In this document: positions 1-9,476 of the stretch, piece by piece
Layout: every line of letters starts with the position of its first letter
Position numbering within the stretch: the stretch's first letter is position 1
NCBI GenBank assembly: GCA_004009845.1
Contig: RMBW01000127.1
Location: 1 to 64,000 of the forward strand
Direction of reading: 5' to 3'
Source of the DNA: Davidsoniella eucalypti
Taxonomy: Eukaryota > Ascomycota > Sordariomycetes > Microascales > Ceratocystidaceae
Length of the DNA stretch: 64,000 nt
The notes under the pieces: generated by a model
Seen by the model: the letters and a program-made list of their open reading frames with translations, nothing else
What the model was told of the DNA's origin: nothing
The model's database searches: none
Position numbers and translations under genes: made by a program

Positions 1-1076
1 CTATGCTCCTCCTCAGTACGCTGGAGTAAATATCCACGTCATCGATATAAGCGCTGCAGCTAATACCCAGCCATTTCCGAAGGACCGAGTTGATGTAGCG
101 TTGGAAAGCAGCAGGGGCGTTGGTCAGACCGAAAGGGATGACGTTCCATTCGAAGGCCCCTAGGGGAGTCCGAAAAGCGGTTAACTCCTCATAGCCAGGG
201 GCTATACGAAATACGGTGAAAGGCAAGCACATGACATCTACTTTGGACACCCACTTGGCTTCCGAAATTTGCCGCAGGGTGTCATGGATAAGGGGTAAGG
301 GGTATGAGTCCTTTTTGGAAATAGCGTTGACTGCGCGGTAGTCTACGCAGAAACGAATTCCACCTCCAGGTTTCTTTACAAATAGCACTGGAGAGCCCAC
401 TTCAGACTTTGTGTCCTTTATCCATTTAGTAGCCAGTAGTTCCGTCAGCGTCTTCTGCATCACCAACAGCTCTGCGCGAGACAACGGGTACAGCGATTGT
501 ATAGGTAACGTCTTTCCCTCCATCAGCTCGATCTTTCACTGTGCGGCGGGAGGTCCTTGGACGCTTTTGCCTCGAAGGCAGAGGCTACGGGTCTTAACCA
601 CTCAGGTAGCGGCGGTCTCTCCTGTTCCTTTTGCGCTAGTGCTCTGTTGACGTCCTCCAGCGTAATACGGAAGATGGCGAGGTCGTCGTCGTTGTCGCAA
701 AGGGCATGAAATTCGTCGGGAGTAAGTTCTTCGGCTGTAGGTACTTCAATCTGCCGGAACGAGGGTGCAAGTGCACGTCGTGGTTGATGAGCCAGCGTTG
801 ACCGAGTATCAGGTCTTCGGTCTGGCCGGGGACAACGTAGGCCCATATGTCCTCGTGGTGGTCGGGCAAGTGTAGTGTGAACTGGGCGATTTGGGTGATG
901 ACGGGAGGACTGGTTTTGCATGCAGCGAGTGATACCTTACGAGGTTCGATGGGTAAGGTCTTCGTGGCGTAGGCGAGTAGGCGCGGGGGCACCGGCGGCA
1001 GAGACAGCCACTGTCGACAGAGCCTTCGTAGAAAGGTATTCATAGATAAATCTAGATACGTTCCCTTAGCTCCCAT
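1..1076 (-). pseudogene. M1 pol: protease and reverse transcriptase, frameshifted
   Basis: Minus-strand pieces match the intact parts of M2 and P. Residues near 1000-850 match the region after the protease DSG and the ILGQRWLINHD segment; 700-520 encode the EELTPDEFHALCDNDDD linker; 500-300 encode the RT fingers with VNAISKKDSYPLPLIHDTL; and at 1-60 the catalytic box reads AYIDDVDIYSS. Reading-frame changes occur at least around 540, 760 and 1010. The sequence is closest to M2 (9655-10517), so M1 and M2 are the same family. The element continues past the left edge. Confidence 0.8.
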
Positions 1077-1154
1077 CTCTAATCTAACTATCTGTTGCCT
1101 TCCATCGTATCCTCCTTACCAGGGCGCGACTTGTCCTGGTCACCTAAAAATCCA

Positions 1155-2220
1155 TCAAATCATCCTCATCAGTGGCCGGGCGGTGCGTGTTGGTAGAGGC
1201 ACCACGGCGGTGCTTTCGGACGAGGGCAGCAGGCGATCCATCATCAGGTGGTCCGTTTTCGCAAGTTCTTCACGTACCGCGGGGCGGACTTCATCGCGTA
1301 TGGCCGTCTTCACAGCGCTGTTGATTGCGTTGACCAGCACCTTGTTCGTCTTGGGTCCGTGTAAGGTTCTGCGAGAGGGGCATTGGTTGGCGATGTGCCC
1401 GGGCTGTGAGCAGATGAAGCAGACTCCTTCTCGAAACATGCGATTGCGTTCAGCAGGGTTAGGACGTGGCTATCATTGCGGGTTGCTGAGTTTGACGAGG
1501 TGCGTTGTTACGTGAAGGGGCTCGGCACGCGCTCTCCAGTTGTCGCTATCGCGGTAGTGGGTAGGACGCGAGGTCTTCTTCGTGTAAGGACCGTTAGTAA
1601 TCGTGGTGGCGGCTGAAATGGTCGAGCAGGCTCTCAGTGACTTCCCTGTAGTAGGCAGGCTCCAGAGGATGGTGGTTTTGACCACTAGCTCTTCCCGTGT
1701 GGCGCGACGTAGGAGGTCGATGAGCATGTCGTCGTCTTGCATACCTGCGGCCAGAGCTAACCCTTCGAAACGGTTGAAGAAGTCGAGAATGATTCGTGGG
1801 ACTCCATGGCCAGAACAGTGCGGGCTTGCGACTTACGGGCACGGCTGCGGAACATGAGGTCGAGTTTGTCTAGCAGCTTGTCGTATGAGCCGGGTTGTTC
1901 GCTAAATGGAGACGAAGAATTCGTTGAGTTTTGGCGCGTGTGTCGGTGCCCAGTCGGCTGAACAGGTAAGCAGTTCGGGCCCCGCATCTCGTCGCTATAG
2001 CTCGGCCATCGATTCGCATCTTGAAGACTGCTAGGGTTCGCAGTTTTTCTACTCGTAGTGCGCTGAGTGCCTCAAATAGGATTAGGCTGAGATGGGCGAA
2101 CGCGGCTACGGGATCTCGAACGTCTTCGGGTAGTGACGGCAGTAGTTGGGACAGGAGGCATGGCGGGAGCAGTAGGTTCAGTATGGTTGCCTATGACCAA
2201 TTGGGACAGTAGCGAGACAG
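1155..2220 (-). pseudogene. M1 gag with CCHC zinc knuckle, frameshifted
   Basis: The ORF at 1155-1439 contains CFICSQPGHIANQCP, a CX2CX4HX4C retroviral-type zinc knuckle. Upstream (rightward) pieces at 1473-1742 and 1757-1987 give the gag segment around LAAGMQDDDMLIDLLRRATRE, which aligns with the M2 gag segment LAMEAGIHDDTTLIDIL. Further gag-like, proline/arginine-rich sequence continues to about 2900. At least three frameshifts separate the pieces. The product would be the capsid/nucleocapsid polyprotein that packages element RNA. Confidence 0.75.
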
Positions 2221-3098
2221 TGTCCTTCAATTCCCTAAGTTCATTGAGCAGTGCATTGTCGGCAGGCTGAGGAGCACGTGAATGGGCAGGGCCAGAGAAC
2301 GCGTCGGCTGACGGCCACGGGATGGGGACGCGACGCGTGGCGGACAGACATTCCCATGCTTTCGGCCAGACGGGCCAAGTCAGAGTCAGGGGAAGGGCGT
2401 TGGCTGACAGAAGGGCGACGACGAGAATGGGTATCTACACCAGGGGCAAAGTGGGATAGGCTTTCGAACAGAGGCAGCGCGACTGATGGCACGGGTGTGA
2501 GTCTCGTCTCGTACGAGATTAGTTCTCAGCTTCATATGCAGCGGCCCTTGTAGCGACTAGGGGAGCGCGGGAGGAGTGCACGGGGTTACCATCCTTATCA
2601 CGCGGGGAGAGCGTGGGGTGATGCCGATGAAACAGGAGAGGAGAGTGAGGACAGACGTGAGACACGAGCACGACTTCGCCGCGATTACACGGTTACCACA
2701 GGCGACGTGGCCAACAAACAAAGTGCGGGAAGGAGAGGTGGCCCAGTGTATGTGAAAAGTGTTCCTTATGGGCGAACGTCGCGTGTGGAAGGGCAGAAGA
2801 AGGAGGGAGGCCAGACGGGCGCGCTCCTTGTGCGCTTGAATATGTGCGCAGGTAACACCAGCCGGGTTTGCGCCAGGCGCGCTTCGTAGGTAGGTCAAGG
2901 GCGGACAAGATGTAGCCCTCAGCCGGTTTCCTGGTTGGGTTCAGGGTGAAAACACGCGCTAGGGCAAGTTATGCCTTGTGGTGGACGCAGCGAGTTATAG
3001 GTAGCAAGGAGCCCCCAGAACAGAAATAGCAAGCCAGACATGGTGTCTTGGACGTGTGCGAGAAGCGGGCGAGCGGACGGATAAGGCAGGTGCAATAG

Positions 3099-3358
3099 GG
3101 CAAGCAAACGGCTTGGACAGGACGAGTAAAGGCAAGCAAAACGGCTTGGACAAAGGAGAAATCAAGCGGTCGGCTTGTACAGGAAAGGGGCAAGCGGACG
3201 GCTTGGACAGGAAGAGAGGCAAGCGGACGGCTTGGACAACAGAGAGGCAAGCGGACGGCTTGGACGAAGAGAGGGCAAGCAGACGGCTTGGACAGAAAAG
3301 AGGGCAAGCAGACGGCTTGGACAGAAAAGAGGGCAAGCAGACGGCTTGGACAACAAAA
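3099..3358. repeat. Minisatellite (~28-32 bp units) in M1 leader
   Basis: About eight tandem units share the core GCAAGCGGACGGCTTGGACA, separated by short A/G-rich spacers. The last units (3270-3350) are nearly identical. The array lies between the M1 primer-binding site and gag, so it belongs to the 5' leader. One diverged unit (GAGCAGACGGCTTGGACAAA) sits at the same place next to the related LTR at 18.9 kb, so the unit is an element feature that has expanded here. Unit length is not a multiple of three and no single frame is favoured, so I do not call it coding. Confidence 0.85.
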
Positions 3359-3369
3359 ACTTAAGAGTT

Positions 3370-3380
3370 ATCGGTCTCAA
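3370..3380 (-). other. Putative self-priming primer-binding site
   Basis: In element sense the LTR ends CGTCTCA at 3383, two T residues follow, then TTGAGACCGAT (3380-3370). This is the exact reverse complement of ATCGGTCTCAA inside the same LTR (3446-3436). It matches the Tf1 arrangement, in which the first 11 nt of the transcript fold back and prime minus-strand synthesis. The same pair occurs at 18908-18918 and 18974-18984. Confidence 0.7.
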
Positions 3381-3382
3381 AA

Positions 3383-3561
3383 TGAGACGATATACGAGGA
3401 TTTGCAAGGAAAAATGGTCGTAAAGATGAATTGAATTGAGACCGATGAGGGAGAAAGAGAAACTAAGACTAAACTACGAGGGAATCGGTCCCTATTTATG
3501 TCAAAGTCAAGTAGGGCCAAGGCATGACTTGGCCAATACTGATGGGCCTTAGACCCTTACA
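3383..3561 (-). mobile_element. M1 5' LTR (179 bp)
   Basis: On the minus strand it runs TGTAAGGGTC to ATCGTCTCA, i.e. TG...CA ends. It resembles LTR A (8623-8803) along most of its length: CTAAGGCC near the start, an ATAAATAGGGACC TATA-like box, the TTAGTCTTAGTTTCTC block, and the CTCGTATATCGTCTCA end. It is followed by a primer-binding site, which makes it a 5' LTR. Confidence 0.85.
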
Positions 3562-4716
3562 TCACCTCCTTCCTCACACCAAAGAAACCTGTCCAGCCAC
3601 CGGTTGTCAAGGATGAATACGACGAGGAAGAAGAACTAGCGGCTCTCGCTGAAACCCTAGAACGTCATGGCCTCAAACTAGCCGCCCCTACCCGTAACGC
3701 TCCTACCTCCGCTCAAACGCACGCACCCTCTACGACGCCCACATCAACGCCCCTAGCTGGCGGCATTACCATTCTCCCCAACCGCGAAGACTCCATCTCT
3801 CGCCGTAAGGACGTCCTAGACGCTGTGCGCAAATTCGACGGATCGTTCGACTACACCACATGGAAGCACGAGCTCAACGAGAAATTCCTCGTCGACTTCC
3901 AGAGGTTTCACTCGCCTAGGGACCAACTAGCTTACACCATGAACTCACTCTCTCCCGAGATCAGGGACCAAGTCCGCCCCAAGTACCTTCAGCACTTAGC
4001 GTCCCCTACCGGCTTCCAGCTATTTATCGCGTACCTAGACTCACGCTATGACGACCCAGACCGCGCCAGAACGGCCAACCGCCTACTGATGAAAATAAAG
4101 CAAGGACCTAGCGAGCCTTTCGAAACATTCACCAACCGCCTATGCGCCCTCCGCGACAAAGCCCAAATTACAGACCATAACACACTACTGTCCATCCTCC
4201 AAGAAGGCCTGCACCCAGACATGCAGGATCACCTTGCCACGCTCTTCCACATCAGACCCTTCGACACTATGATAGCAACAATGCGTCCTGTCGCCAGAGT
4301 CAAGGAACCAACAAGGCTCGTCCGTCCTCGCCCAGCCTCCCCAATGGCGCAGCCTACCCCTATCAGCCTCTCAGGCGCCCCGTGAACAGCAGCGCAACCA
4401 CTTTCAAGCCCTGCCTCTTTTGTCAACAGACCACGCACTCCTCGTTCAAGTGCTCAGACGCTCCCCCTGCTCCTCCTGCAACCTAAAGGGACATTCCCCG
4501 AGGTTCTGCCCAAGCTCCCCTAACTTCTGCTCCAAATGCAAGAGACCAGGCCACAGCACCGCAGAATGCCGTAACTCACGCAACGCCAGGGGTGCCATCC
4601 GCGCCAACGCCGCGGCCACTAAGCCATCCATCTCCCTAGAGGATGTTCGCTCAATGATCAATGAATGTCTAAGTACAACCGCAATCCCCTCTAGCCGCCC
4701 CTTCAGTCAGCAATGA
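3562..4716 (+). pseudogene. P gag, 5'-truncated and frameshifted, three zinc knuckles
   Basis: The frame is open from the M1 junction (3564) through 4385. It gives an acidic N-terminal stretch, then capsid-like FDGSFDYTTWKHELNEKF and FQLFIAYLDSRYDDPDRA. The tail is spread over other frames: CLFCQQTTHSSFKC (about 4410-4455), CSSCNLKGHSPRFC and CSKCKRPGHSTAEC (about 4465-4570), each CX2CX4HX4C. At least one frame change near 4380 and another near 4480 are needed to read through. Three knuckles is more than the single knuckle of M1 or M2 gag. Confidence 0.7.
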
Positions 4717-4794
4717 GCCGGATTTTTAGATAGTCGGGGAGAAAACGCTCCCGACAAGGGGGAATCAATTGGAGATAGAATAGTCAGATTAGAA

Positions 4795-5705
4795 ATGAGT
4801 GCCTCGGGTAATTATTTAGACGTAAGTTTAGGTGACTACTCGACTAAGGCCCTCGTGGATAGTGGCTGCCTCACTGTCGCCGTCGTTCCCCCGCGTCTCC
4901 TCCCTCACGCCATCCTCACCCACACCATCTCCGAACGAGAGATTGTCCAAGTCACTACACAGGACAACCCCCCGCACATCGACACCATCGCCGCCTTCTC
5001 CTCACCATCAACGGCCACCAAGAAACCATTTGGGCCTACGTGGTTCCTGGCCAACTGAGGACATCATCCTAGGCCAGAGATGGTTGGTAAACAACGATGT
5101 AAGACTCCGGCCTCGGAAACAAGAGGTGATTATCGCACCTGCTGAAGAGCTAAACGCAGAGGAATTTTATAAACTCTGCAGCGAGGAGGGCAACGTGAGT
5201 ATTTATAGAGCTTCGCTGGAGAACATCCAGATCGCTCTCGCCCATAAGGACAAATCACGTCCGCATTTACCCGACTGGTTAGAGCCAGTAGCCTCGGCTT
5301 TCGACCCTAAACTAGCCGAGACACTACCCCCGCACAGGCCAGGAGTAGACTTGGAAATCAGGCTCAAACCAGGCGCCAAAATCCCTACCCAGTCGCTCTA
5401 CCCCCTCACACGCCCGGAACTCCTCGTCCTCCAAAAGACCCTGGAAGGCCTCAAAGGCACCCAGTTCATTAGCCCCTCTGACTCGGAACACGGTTCCTCC
5501 GTCCTCTTCGTCAATAAACCAGGAGGCGGAGTACGCTTCTGCGTAGACTACCGTGGAGTTAACAACGCATCAATCAAGGACAAGTACCCCCTGCCTCTCA
5601 TGGGAGAAACTCTGCGTCGCATCACAGGTTCTGAATGGGTTTCCAAGGTAGACGTTATCTCGGCCTTCCACCGCATCCGAATTGCCCAGGCTCTGAACAC
5701 TTAAC
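4795..5705 (+). pseudogene. P protease and RT N-terminus, two frameshifts
   Basis: The first piece (4795-5058) holds the retroviral-type aspartic protease active site in TKALVDSGCLTVAVVPPRL. Near 5030 the frame moves to that of 4832-5704, which gives EDIILGQRWLVNNDV, an acidic linker, and RT fingers FCVDYRGVNNASIKDKYPLPL and SKVDVISAFHRIRIA. At about 5690 one base appears to be missing, so the frame shifts again into the long pol ORF (expected IRIAPGSEHLTAFRTP). Without these lesions PR-RT-IN would be one polyprotein. Confidence 0.8.
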
Positions 5706-8460
5706 AGCCTTTCGCACCCCACTGGGTGCCTTCCAGTGGAATGTCGTCCCCTTCGGGCTTACCAACGCCCCAGCTGCCTTCCAACGCCGCATCAACGTAG
5801 TGCTGGACAAATGGCATGGTATCAACTGTGACGCCTATATCGACGACGTCTGTATCTATTCCAGCGGGTCCCTTGAAGACCACCGCAAACTAGTCCTGGA
5901 AATTATATCCGCCCTGGACAAAGCAGACCTCCAGCTCGACATCAGGAAATGCCAATTCGCAGCCAAGGAAATTAAGTTCCTCGGATTCCTGGTGGGCCCA
6001 GGCCTAGGCATCCGTGCAGACCCGGACAAGTCCGAAGCCATTCGCAACTGGGAACGTCCCTACACTCTGACAGAGTTACGCCGCTTCACAGGCTTTGTCA
6101 ACTTTTACAGGGACTTTGTCCCTCGCATCTCCGAAACCCTGGCTCCCCTAACCAACTTAACCAAGAAGGATACACCCTTCATTTGGACTGACGCTTGCGA
6201 CGACTCATTCCGCAAGATCAAGGAAGCCTTCGTCGCTCCCCCCCTCCTGGTCCCCTTCGAACCTGATAGAGAAACTATTCTCTCAGCGGACTCCTCTGGC
6301 TATGCCCTCGGCGCTGAACTCACTCAGCGCGGCACTGACGGCCTCCTTCACCCAATCGCCTTCCTGTCTAGGAAACTCACCCCTGCTGAGTCCAACTATC
6401 CTATCCACGACAAGGAAATGTTGGCGATTTATTGGGCGATCCGCCAATGGAGACACTTTCTCCTAGGAGTCCATTTCACTGTATTCACGGACCACCGTAA
6501 CCTCGAGTTCTTTAGGACCAAAAGAACCCTAGCAGAGCGCCAACGCCGCTGGGGCTACGAGTTATCGGATTTTAGCTTTGAACTCAAGCACCGCCCGGGC
6601 ACAGACCAAGTTGTGCCCGATGCCCTTTCCCGCCGAGACCAAGACATGCCCAAGGATGCCAACGACGACAGGCTGCTAAGTAGAGTACACCAACTCCTCG
6701 CCCCTGCCGACTCAGGAGACAACCTGGTCGTAATCAACGCAGTCTGGTCCAACGTTCCAGACCTGGACGCAGCCTCAGACGAGGTCGCCACGCAGGTCGC
6801 ACTACCTTCCCCGTTTGCAGACCCCGACCTCACAGCCCTCTGGACTCAAGCCCTGGCCTCCAACAACCGATGGTGGCTAGCCCGCTCCCTTGTCCAAGAA
6901 ACAGCTAGGTCTTTTCCCTCAGCATGGGGCCTGCAATGGCAAATCAGCGAATGCTCCGTAGATGACTTAGGCCTCCTTCGTTGGCGCAACAGACTATGGA
7001 TCCCCCGTTTTGAACCCTTACGCACCAAACTGATCCAGACTGTCCATGACTCCCACTTGTCAGGACACCCTGGCCGCGAAATTACCAGGGACCTAGTCGC
7101 GCGCGAATATACTTGGCCAGGACTCACCAACGATGTCCGGCAATTCGTCTCCAACTGCACCACTTGCGGAAAAAGCAAGTATTGGCGAGAACAAAAGCGC
7201 GGTCTCCTCAAACCCCTTCCAATCCCATCACGCCACTGGTCCGAGCTGGCCATGGACTTTATTGGCCCCCTACCTCCATCCAAGGGCCACCTCTTTATCC
7301 TCGGGATCACCGATAGACTATCCAAGTCTCAAATCCTCGTCCCCATGACAGACACCTCGGCCGAAGCGACGGCCCGAGCCCTCATTACCCATGTCTTCGT
7401 CCACCACGGTTTTCCCACGGCCATTGTATCAGACCGTGGACCACAGTTCTCTTCATTATTTTGGGGCGAAGTCTGCAGGCGCTTCAGCATCACACGACGC
7501 CTTTCCACAGCCTTCCATCCACAAACGGATGGCGCCCAGGAACGAAGTAACCAAGAAATTGAGACCTTCCTTCGCATTTTCTGCTCCTTCGCACAGGACG
7601 ACTGGGCCGAATTACTACCTCAAGCCCAAATTGCACTCAACAACCGCACGGTTTCCAGCACAGGCCTAGCGCCCTTCTTCGCTACCCACGGCTACAACAT
7701 GTCCATAGTGGAACCATCACCATCCACTGACCCAGCCTCCACACGATCCCCCGTCCACGACGCACAAGCATTCCTAGACAAAATCAGCAATGCATCGGGA
7801 TTCGCGCAAGTAGCCATAGCCTCCGCACAGGACTACCAGGAAACCGCAGCCAACCGCCGTCGCCAGCCAGCCTCGCAATTCAAGATAGGAGACAAAGTCT
7901 TCCTGAAAACGGAAAATCTCTCATCCTTGAGACCATCTAAGAAATTAGATTGGCTGGCACACCGCTACACGGTCACAGGCCTCGTAGGTTCCCATGCAGT
8001 CCGACTGGACGTCCCCGGCTTGGTCCACCCTGTCTTTCACGTGAACAAGGTCCGTCACGCCTTCAACAACCCCCTACCTTCTCAAGTGCTCCAAGACGAT
8101 GAACCCGAAGCCATTACGAGAGACGAAGCATACGGCGACGAGTCTCTAGCTGAAGGGGAATTCCGAGTTGAGGAAATCGTCCGCCAGCGTAAGTACCGCG
8201 GCCACGAACAGGCACTAGTTAAGTGGTCAGGTTACCAGGACCCCACTTGGGAACCAGTAGAACACGTCGAAAGTACCCTCGCTTGGCGCATCTTCCTAGA
8301 TCGCTCCCTAGTCACCGCGTCCTCAGCCATTATTGAGCAAGTTAGCACAGTCCCATCGGACCGAGCCGCATCCCCACAGCCACCCACCCACATGCAACAT
8401 CAAGGGGGGGAGGAATCATCAGACTCATTATTTTCGTACTGGCACGTTACCACTCACTAA
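5635..8460 (+). CDS. P pol: RT palm, RNase H, integrase, chromodomain
   Basis: The open ORF is 941 codons, with its biological start upstream in another frame. Domains in order: RT with LTAFRTPLGAFQWNVVPFG and catalytic AYIDDVCIYSS; RNase H with ILSADSSGYALGAEL, NYPIHDKEMLAIYWAI and VFTDHRNLEFF; integrase HHCC zinc finger (HDSHLSGHPGRE to NCTTCGKSK); integrase core with LAMDFIGPLP, IVSDRGPQFSSLFW and a downstream QERSNQEIETFL, covering the D,D,E triad; a GPY/F-like module near DKVFLKTENL; and a C-terminal chromodomain (about 8150-8310) with FRVEEIVRQRKYRG and ALVKWSGYQDPTWEP. In chromoviruses this domain binds methylated histone H3 and directs insertion to heterochromatin. Reverse transcription and integration functions downstream of the RT fingers look intact. 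Confidence 0.9.
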   Translation: MGFQGRRYLGLPPHPNCPGSEHLTAFRTPLGAFQWNVVPFGLTNAPAAFQRRINVVLDKWHGINCDAYIDDVCIYSSGSLEDHRKLVLEIISALDKADLQLDIRKCQFAAKEIKFLGFLVGPGLGIRADPDKSEAIRNWERPYTLTELRRFTGFVNFYRDFVPRISETLAPLTNLTKKDTPFIWTDACDDSFRKIKEAFVAPPLLVPFEPDRETILSADSSGYALGAELTQRGTDGLLHPIAFLSRKLTPAESNYPIHDKEMLAIYWAIRQWRHFLLGVHFTVFTDHRNLEFFRTKRTLAERQRRWGYELSDFSFELKHRPGTDQVVPDALSRRDQDMPKDANDDRLLSRVHQLLAPADSGDNLVVINAVWSNVPDLDAASDEVATQVALPSPFADPDLTALWTQALASNNRWWLARSLVQETARSFPSAWGLQWQISECSVDDLGLLRWRNRLWIPRFEPLRTKLIQTVHDSHLSGHPGREITRDLVAREYTWPGLTNDVRQFVSNCTTCGKSKYWREQKRGLLKPLPIPSRHWSELAMDFIGPLPPSKGHLFILGITDRLSKSQILVPMTDTSAEATARALITHVFVHHGFPTAIVSDRGPQFSSLFWGEVCRRFSITRRLSTAFHPQTDGAQERSNQEIETFLRIFCSFAQDDWAELLPQAQIALNNRTVSSTGLAPFFATHGYNMSIVEPSPSTDPASTRSPVHDAQAFLDKISNASGFAQVAIASAQDYQETAANRRRQPASQFKIGDKVFLKTENLSSLRPSKKLDWLAHRYTVTGLVGSHAVRLDVPGLVHPVFHVNKVRHAFNNPLPSQVLQDDEPEAITRDEAYGDESLAEGEFRVEEIVRQRKYRGHEQALVKWSGYQDPTWEPVEHVESTLAWRIFLDRSLVTASSAIIEQVSTVPSDRAASPQPPTHMQHQGGEESSDSLFSYWHVTTH

Positions 8461-8622
8461 GTAACATTCAATCGGCGCTACCGCCACTCGGAGTTTACCG
8501 TATTTACGATACTCCTTATTTTTCCGCAGCACTCCCTGCGCCATTTTTAAGACAAACTTAATTTGTCAGCATGTATTATAGATTTTATCAGTTAGAATTA
8601 GTTAGTCTGCCGAGGGGGGAGG

Positions 8623-8803
8623 TGTAAGAGACTAAGGCCTAGTAAGGTTAGCCAAGGCATTCCTTGTCAGTACTAGAATCGGCTATAAGTAGGGACCTAT
8701 TCCCGCCGATTATTAGTCTTAGTTTCTCTTTCTCCTTCATCGGTCTCAATCGAACTATTCTTTTACGACCAGTTTTCATCGCAACTCCTCGTATATCGTC
8801 TCA
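8623..8803 (+). mobile_element. P 3' LTR (LTR A1, 181 bp)
   Basis: TGTAAGAGAC to ATCGTCTCA, directly after the polypurine tract GAGGGGGGAGG. It contains CTATAAGTAGGG as TATA-like box and ATCGGTCTCAA at 8739-8749, the presumed 5' end of the transcript and self-primer. It differs from LTR A2 (11144-11324) at two positions by eye. Confidence 0.9.
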
Positions 8804-8815
8804 GGAGGGGGCTAA
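8804..8815 (+). other. Polypurine tract of element B
   Basis: GGAGGGGGCTAA lies directly before the TGTCACGGGC start of the B LTR, the place and composition of a plus-strand primer. It directly follows P's LTR, so P seems to have integrated at the edge of the B polypurine tract and removed the rest of B from view. Confidence 0.55.
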
Positions 8816-8993
8816 TGTCACGGGCTAAGGCCCAGTTGGTATTTGTCTAGGTATTTACCTAGTCAGATAAACGGCTATAAATAGGGACCTATTCCCGCCG
8901 TATTCCAACAGATATTAGCCTTTCTCCTTCATCGGTATCAATCGAAGTCCTTTCTACTAGATTGCTTGCCACTGCCTCACCTAGTTCGTGTCA
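8816..8993 (+). mobile_element. LTR B, left copy (178 bp)
   Basis: TGTCACGGGC to GTTCGTGTCA with CTATAAATAGGG as TATA-like box. It shares the GGGACCTATTCCCGCCG and CTCCTTCATCGG blocks with LTR A but is a distinct family. It appears identical, base for base, to the inverted copy at 9477-9654. Left flank GCTAA (polypurine tract), right flank TCGGC. Confidence 0.85.
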
Positions 8994-9476
8994 TCGGCTG
9001 CTAAATGGGTCTCCAAGGTGGACGTTATTGCCGCATTCCATCGTATTCGGATTGCCCCTGGTTATGAGGAGTTAACCGCCTTTCGGACTCCTCTAGGGGC
9101 CTTCGAGTGGAACGTGATCCCCTTTGGCCTGACGAATGCCCCTGCTGCGTTTCAACGCTACATCAACTCGGTCCTCCGAAAGTGGCTAGGCATCAGCTGC
9201 AGCGCATACATTGACGACGTGGACATCTACTCCAGTGGTACTGAGGAAGAGCACAGGAAATTAGTGCTCGAAATTGTCCATGCACTCGATCTCGCCGGCC
9301 TGCAACTCGACCTGCGCAAGTGCCAGTTCCTAGCTAAGGAAATCAAGTTCCTCGGCTTCATCGTTGGCCCAGGTATCGGCATTAAGGCAGACCCTGAGAA
9401 AACCCTTGCGATTCGCAACTGGAATTCTCCCACTACTTTGAAAGGTCTACGTGGATTTATCGGCTTCGTCAATTTC
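8994..9476 (+). pseudogene. M2 reverse transcriptase fragment, inverted
   Basis: Plus-strand frame AAKWVSKVDVIAAFHRIRIA, PFGLTNAPAAFQRYIN, AYIDDVDIYSSG, ending FIGFVNF. This is exactly the RT portion missing from the minus-strand M2 ORF at 9655-10517, which stops at LIHDTLRQIS. It has no stop or frameshift. It is bounded on both sides by B LTRs in opposite orientations, so it was flipped after those insertions. Confidence 0.85.

Larger units (their letters stand above)
1..3561 (-). mobile_element. Ty3/Gypsy retrotransposon M1, 5' part in window (degenerate)
   Basis: Read on the minus strand, the order is LTR (3561-3383), self-complementary primer-binding site, minisatellite leader, gag with a CCHC knuckle, aspartic protease, then reverse transcriptase running off the left edge at base 1. 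This is the canonical gag-PR-RT order of Ty3/Gypsy. The coding part is broken by several frameshifts, so the copy is dead. Its right end abuts P gag codons that stay open (reading TSFLTPKKPVQPP from 3564), so M1 appears to have inserted into P. The expected 5-bp target duplication next to the LTR would be TCACC (3562-3566); its partner lies outside the window. Confidence 0.85.
3562..8803 (+). mobile_element. Chromodomain Ty3/Gypsy element P (5' end outside or displaced)
   Basis: The plus-strand order is gag, protease, RT, RNase H, integrase, chromodomain, polypurine tract (GAGGGGGGAGG, about 8612-8622) and 3' LTR A1. Integrase after RNase H places it in Ty3/Gypsy, and the C-terminal chromodomain places it among the chromoviruses. 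The 5' LTR and gag start are missing because M1 occupies that position. The element has one or two indels in pol and a scrambled gag tail, but pol downstream of 5700 is fully open, so it decayed recently. Confidence 0.9.

Noticed and set aside
3099..3358. CRISPR-like array or coding repeat
   Set aside because: Spacers are short, similar to each other and not unique; unit length varies by a few bases; eukaryotic context; it lies in a retrotransposon leader.
3562..3578. Reverse-complement polypurine tract that would make LTR C a 3' LTR
   Set aside because: The stretch reads as in-frame P gag codons, and the other side of LTR C has the self-complementary primer site, so it is a 5' LTR. The purine content is coincidence.
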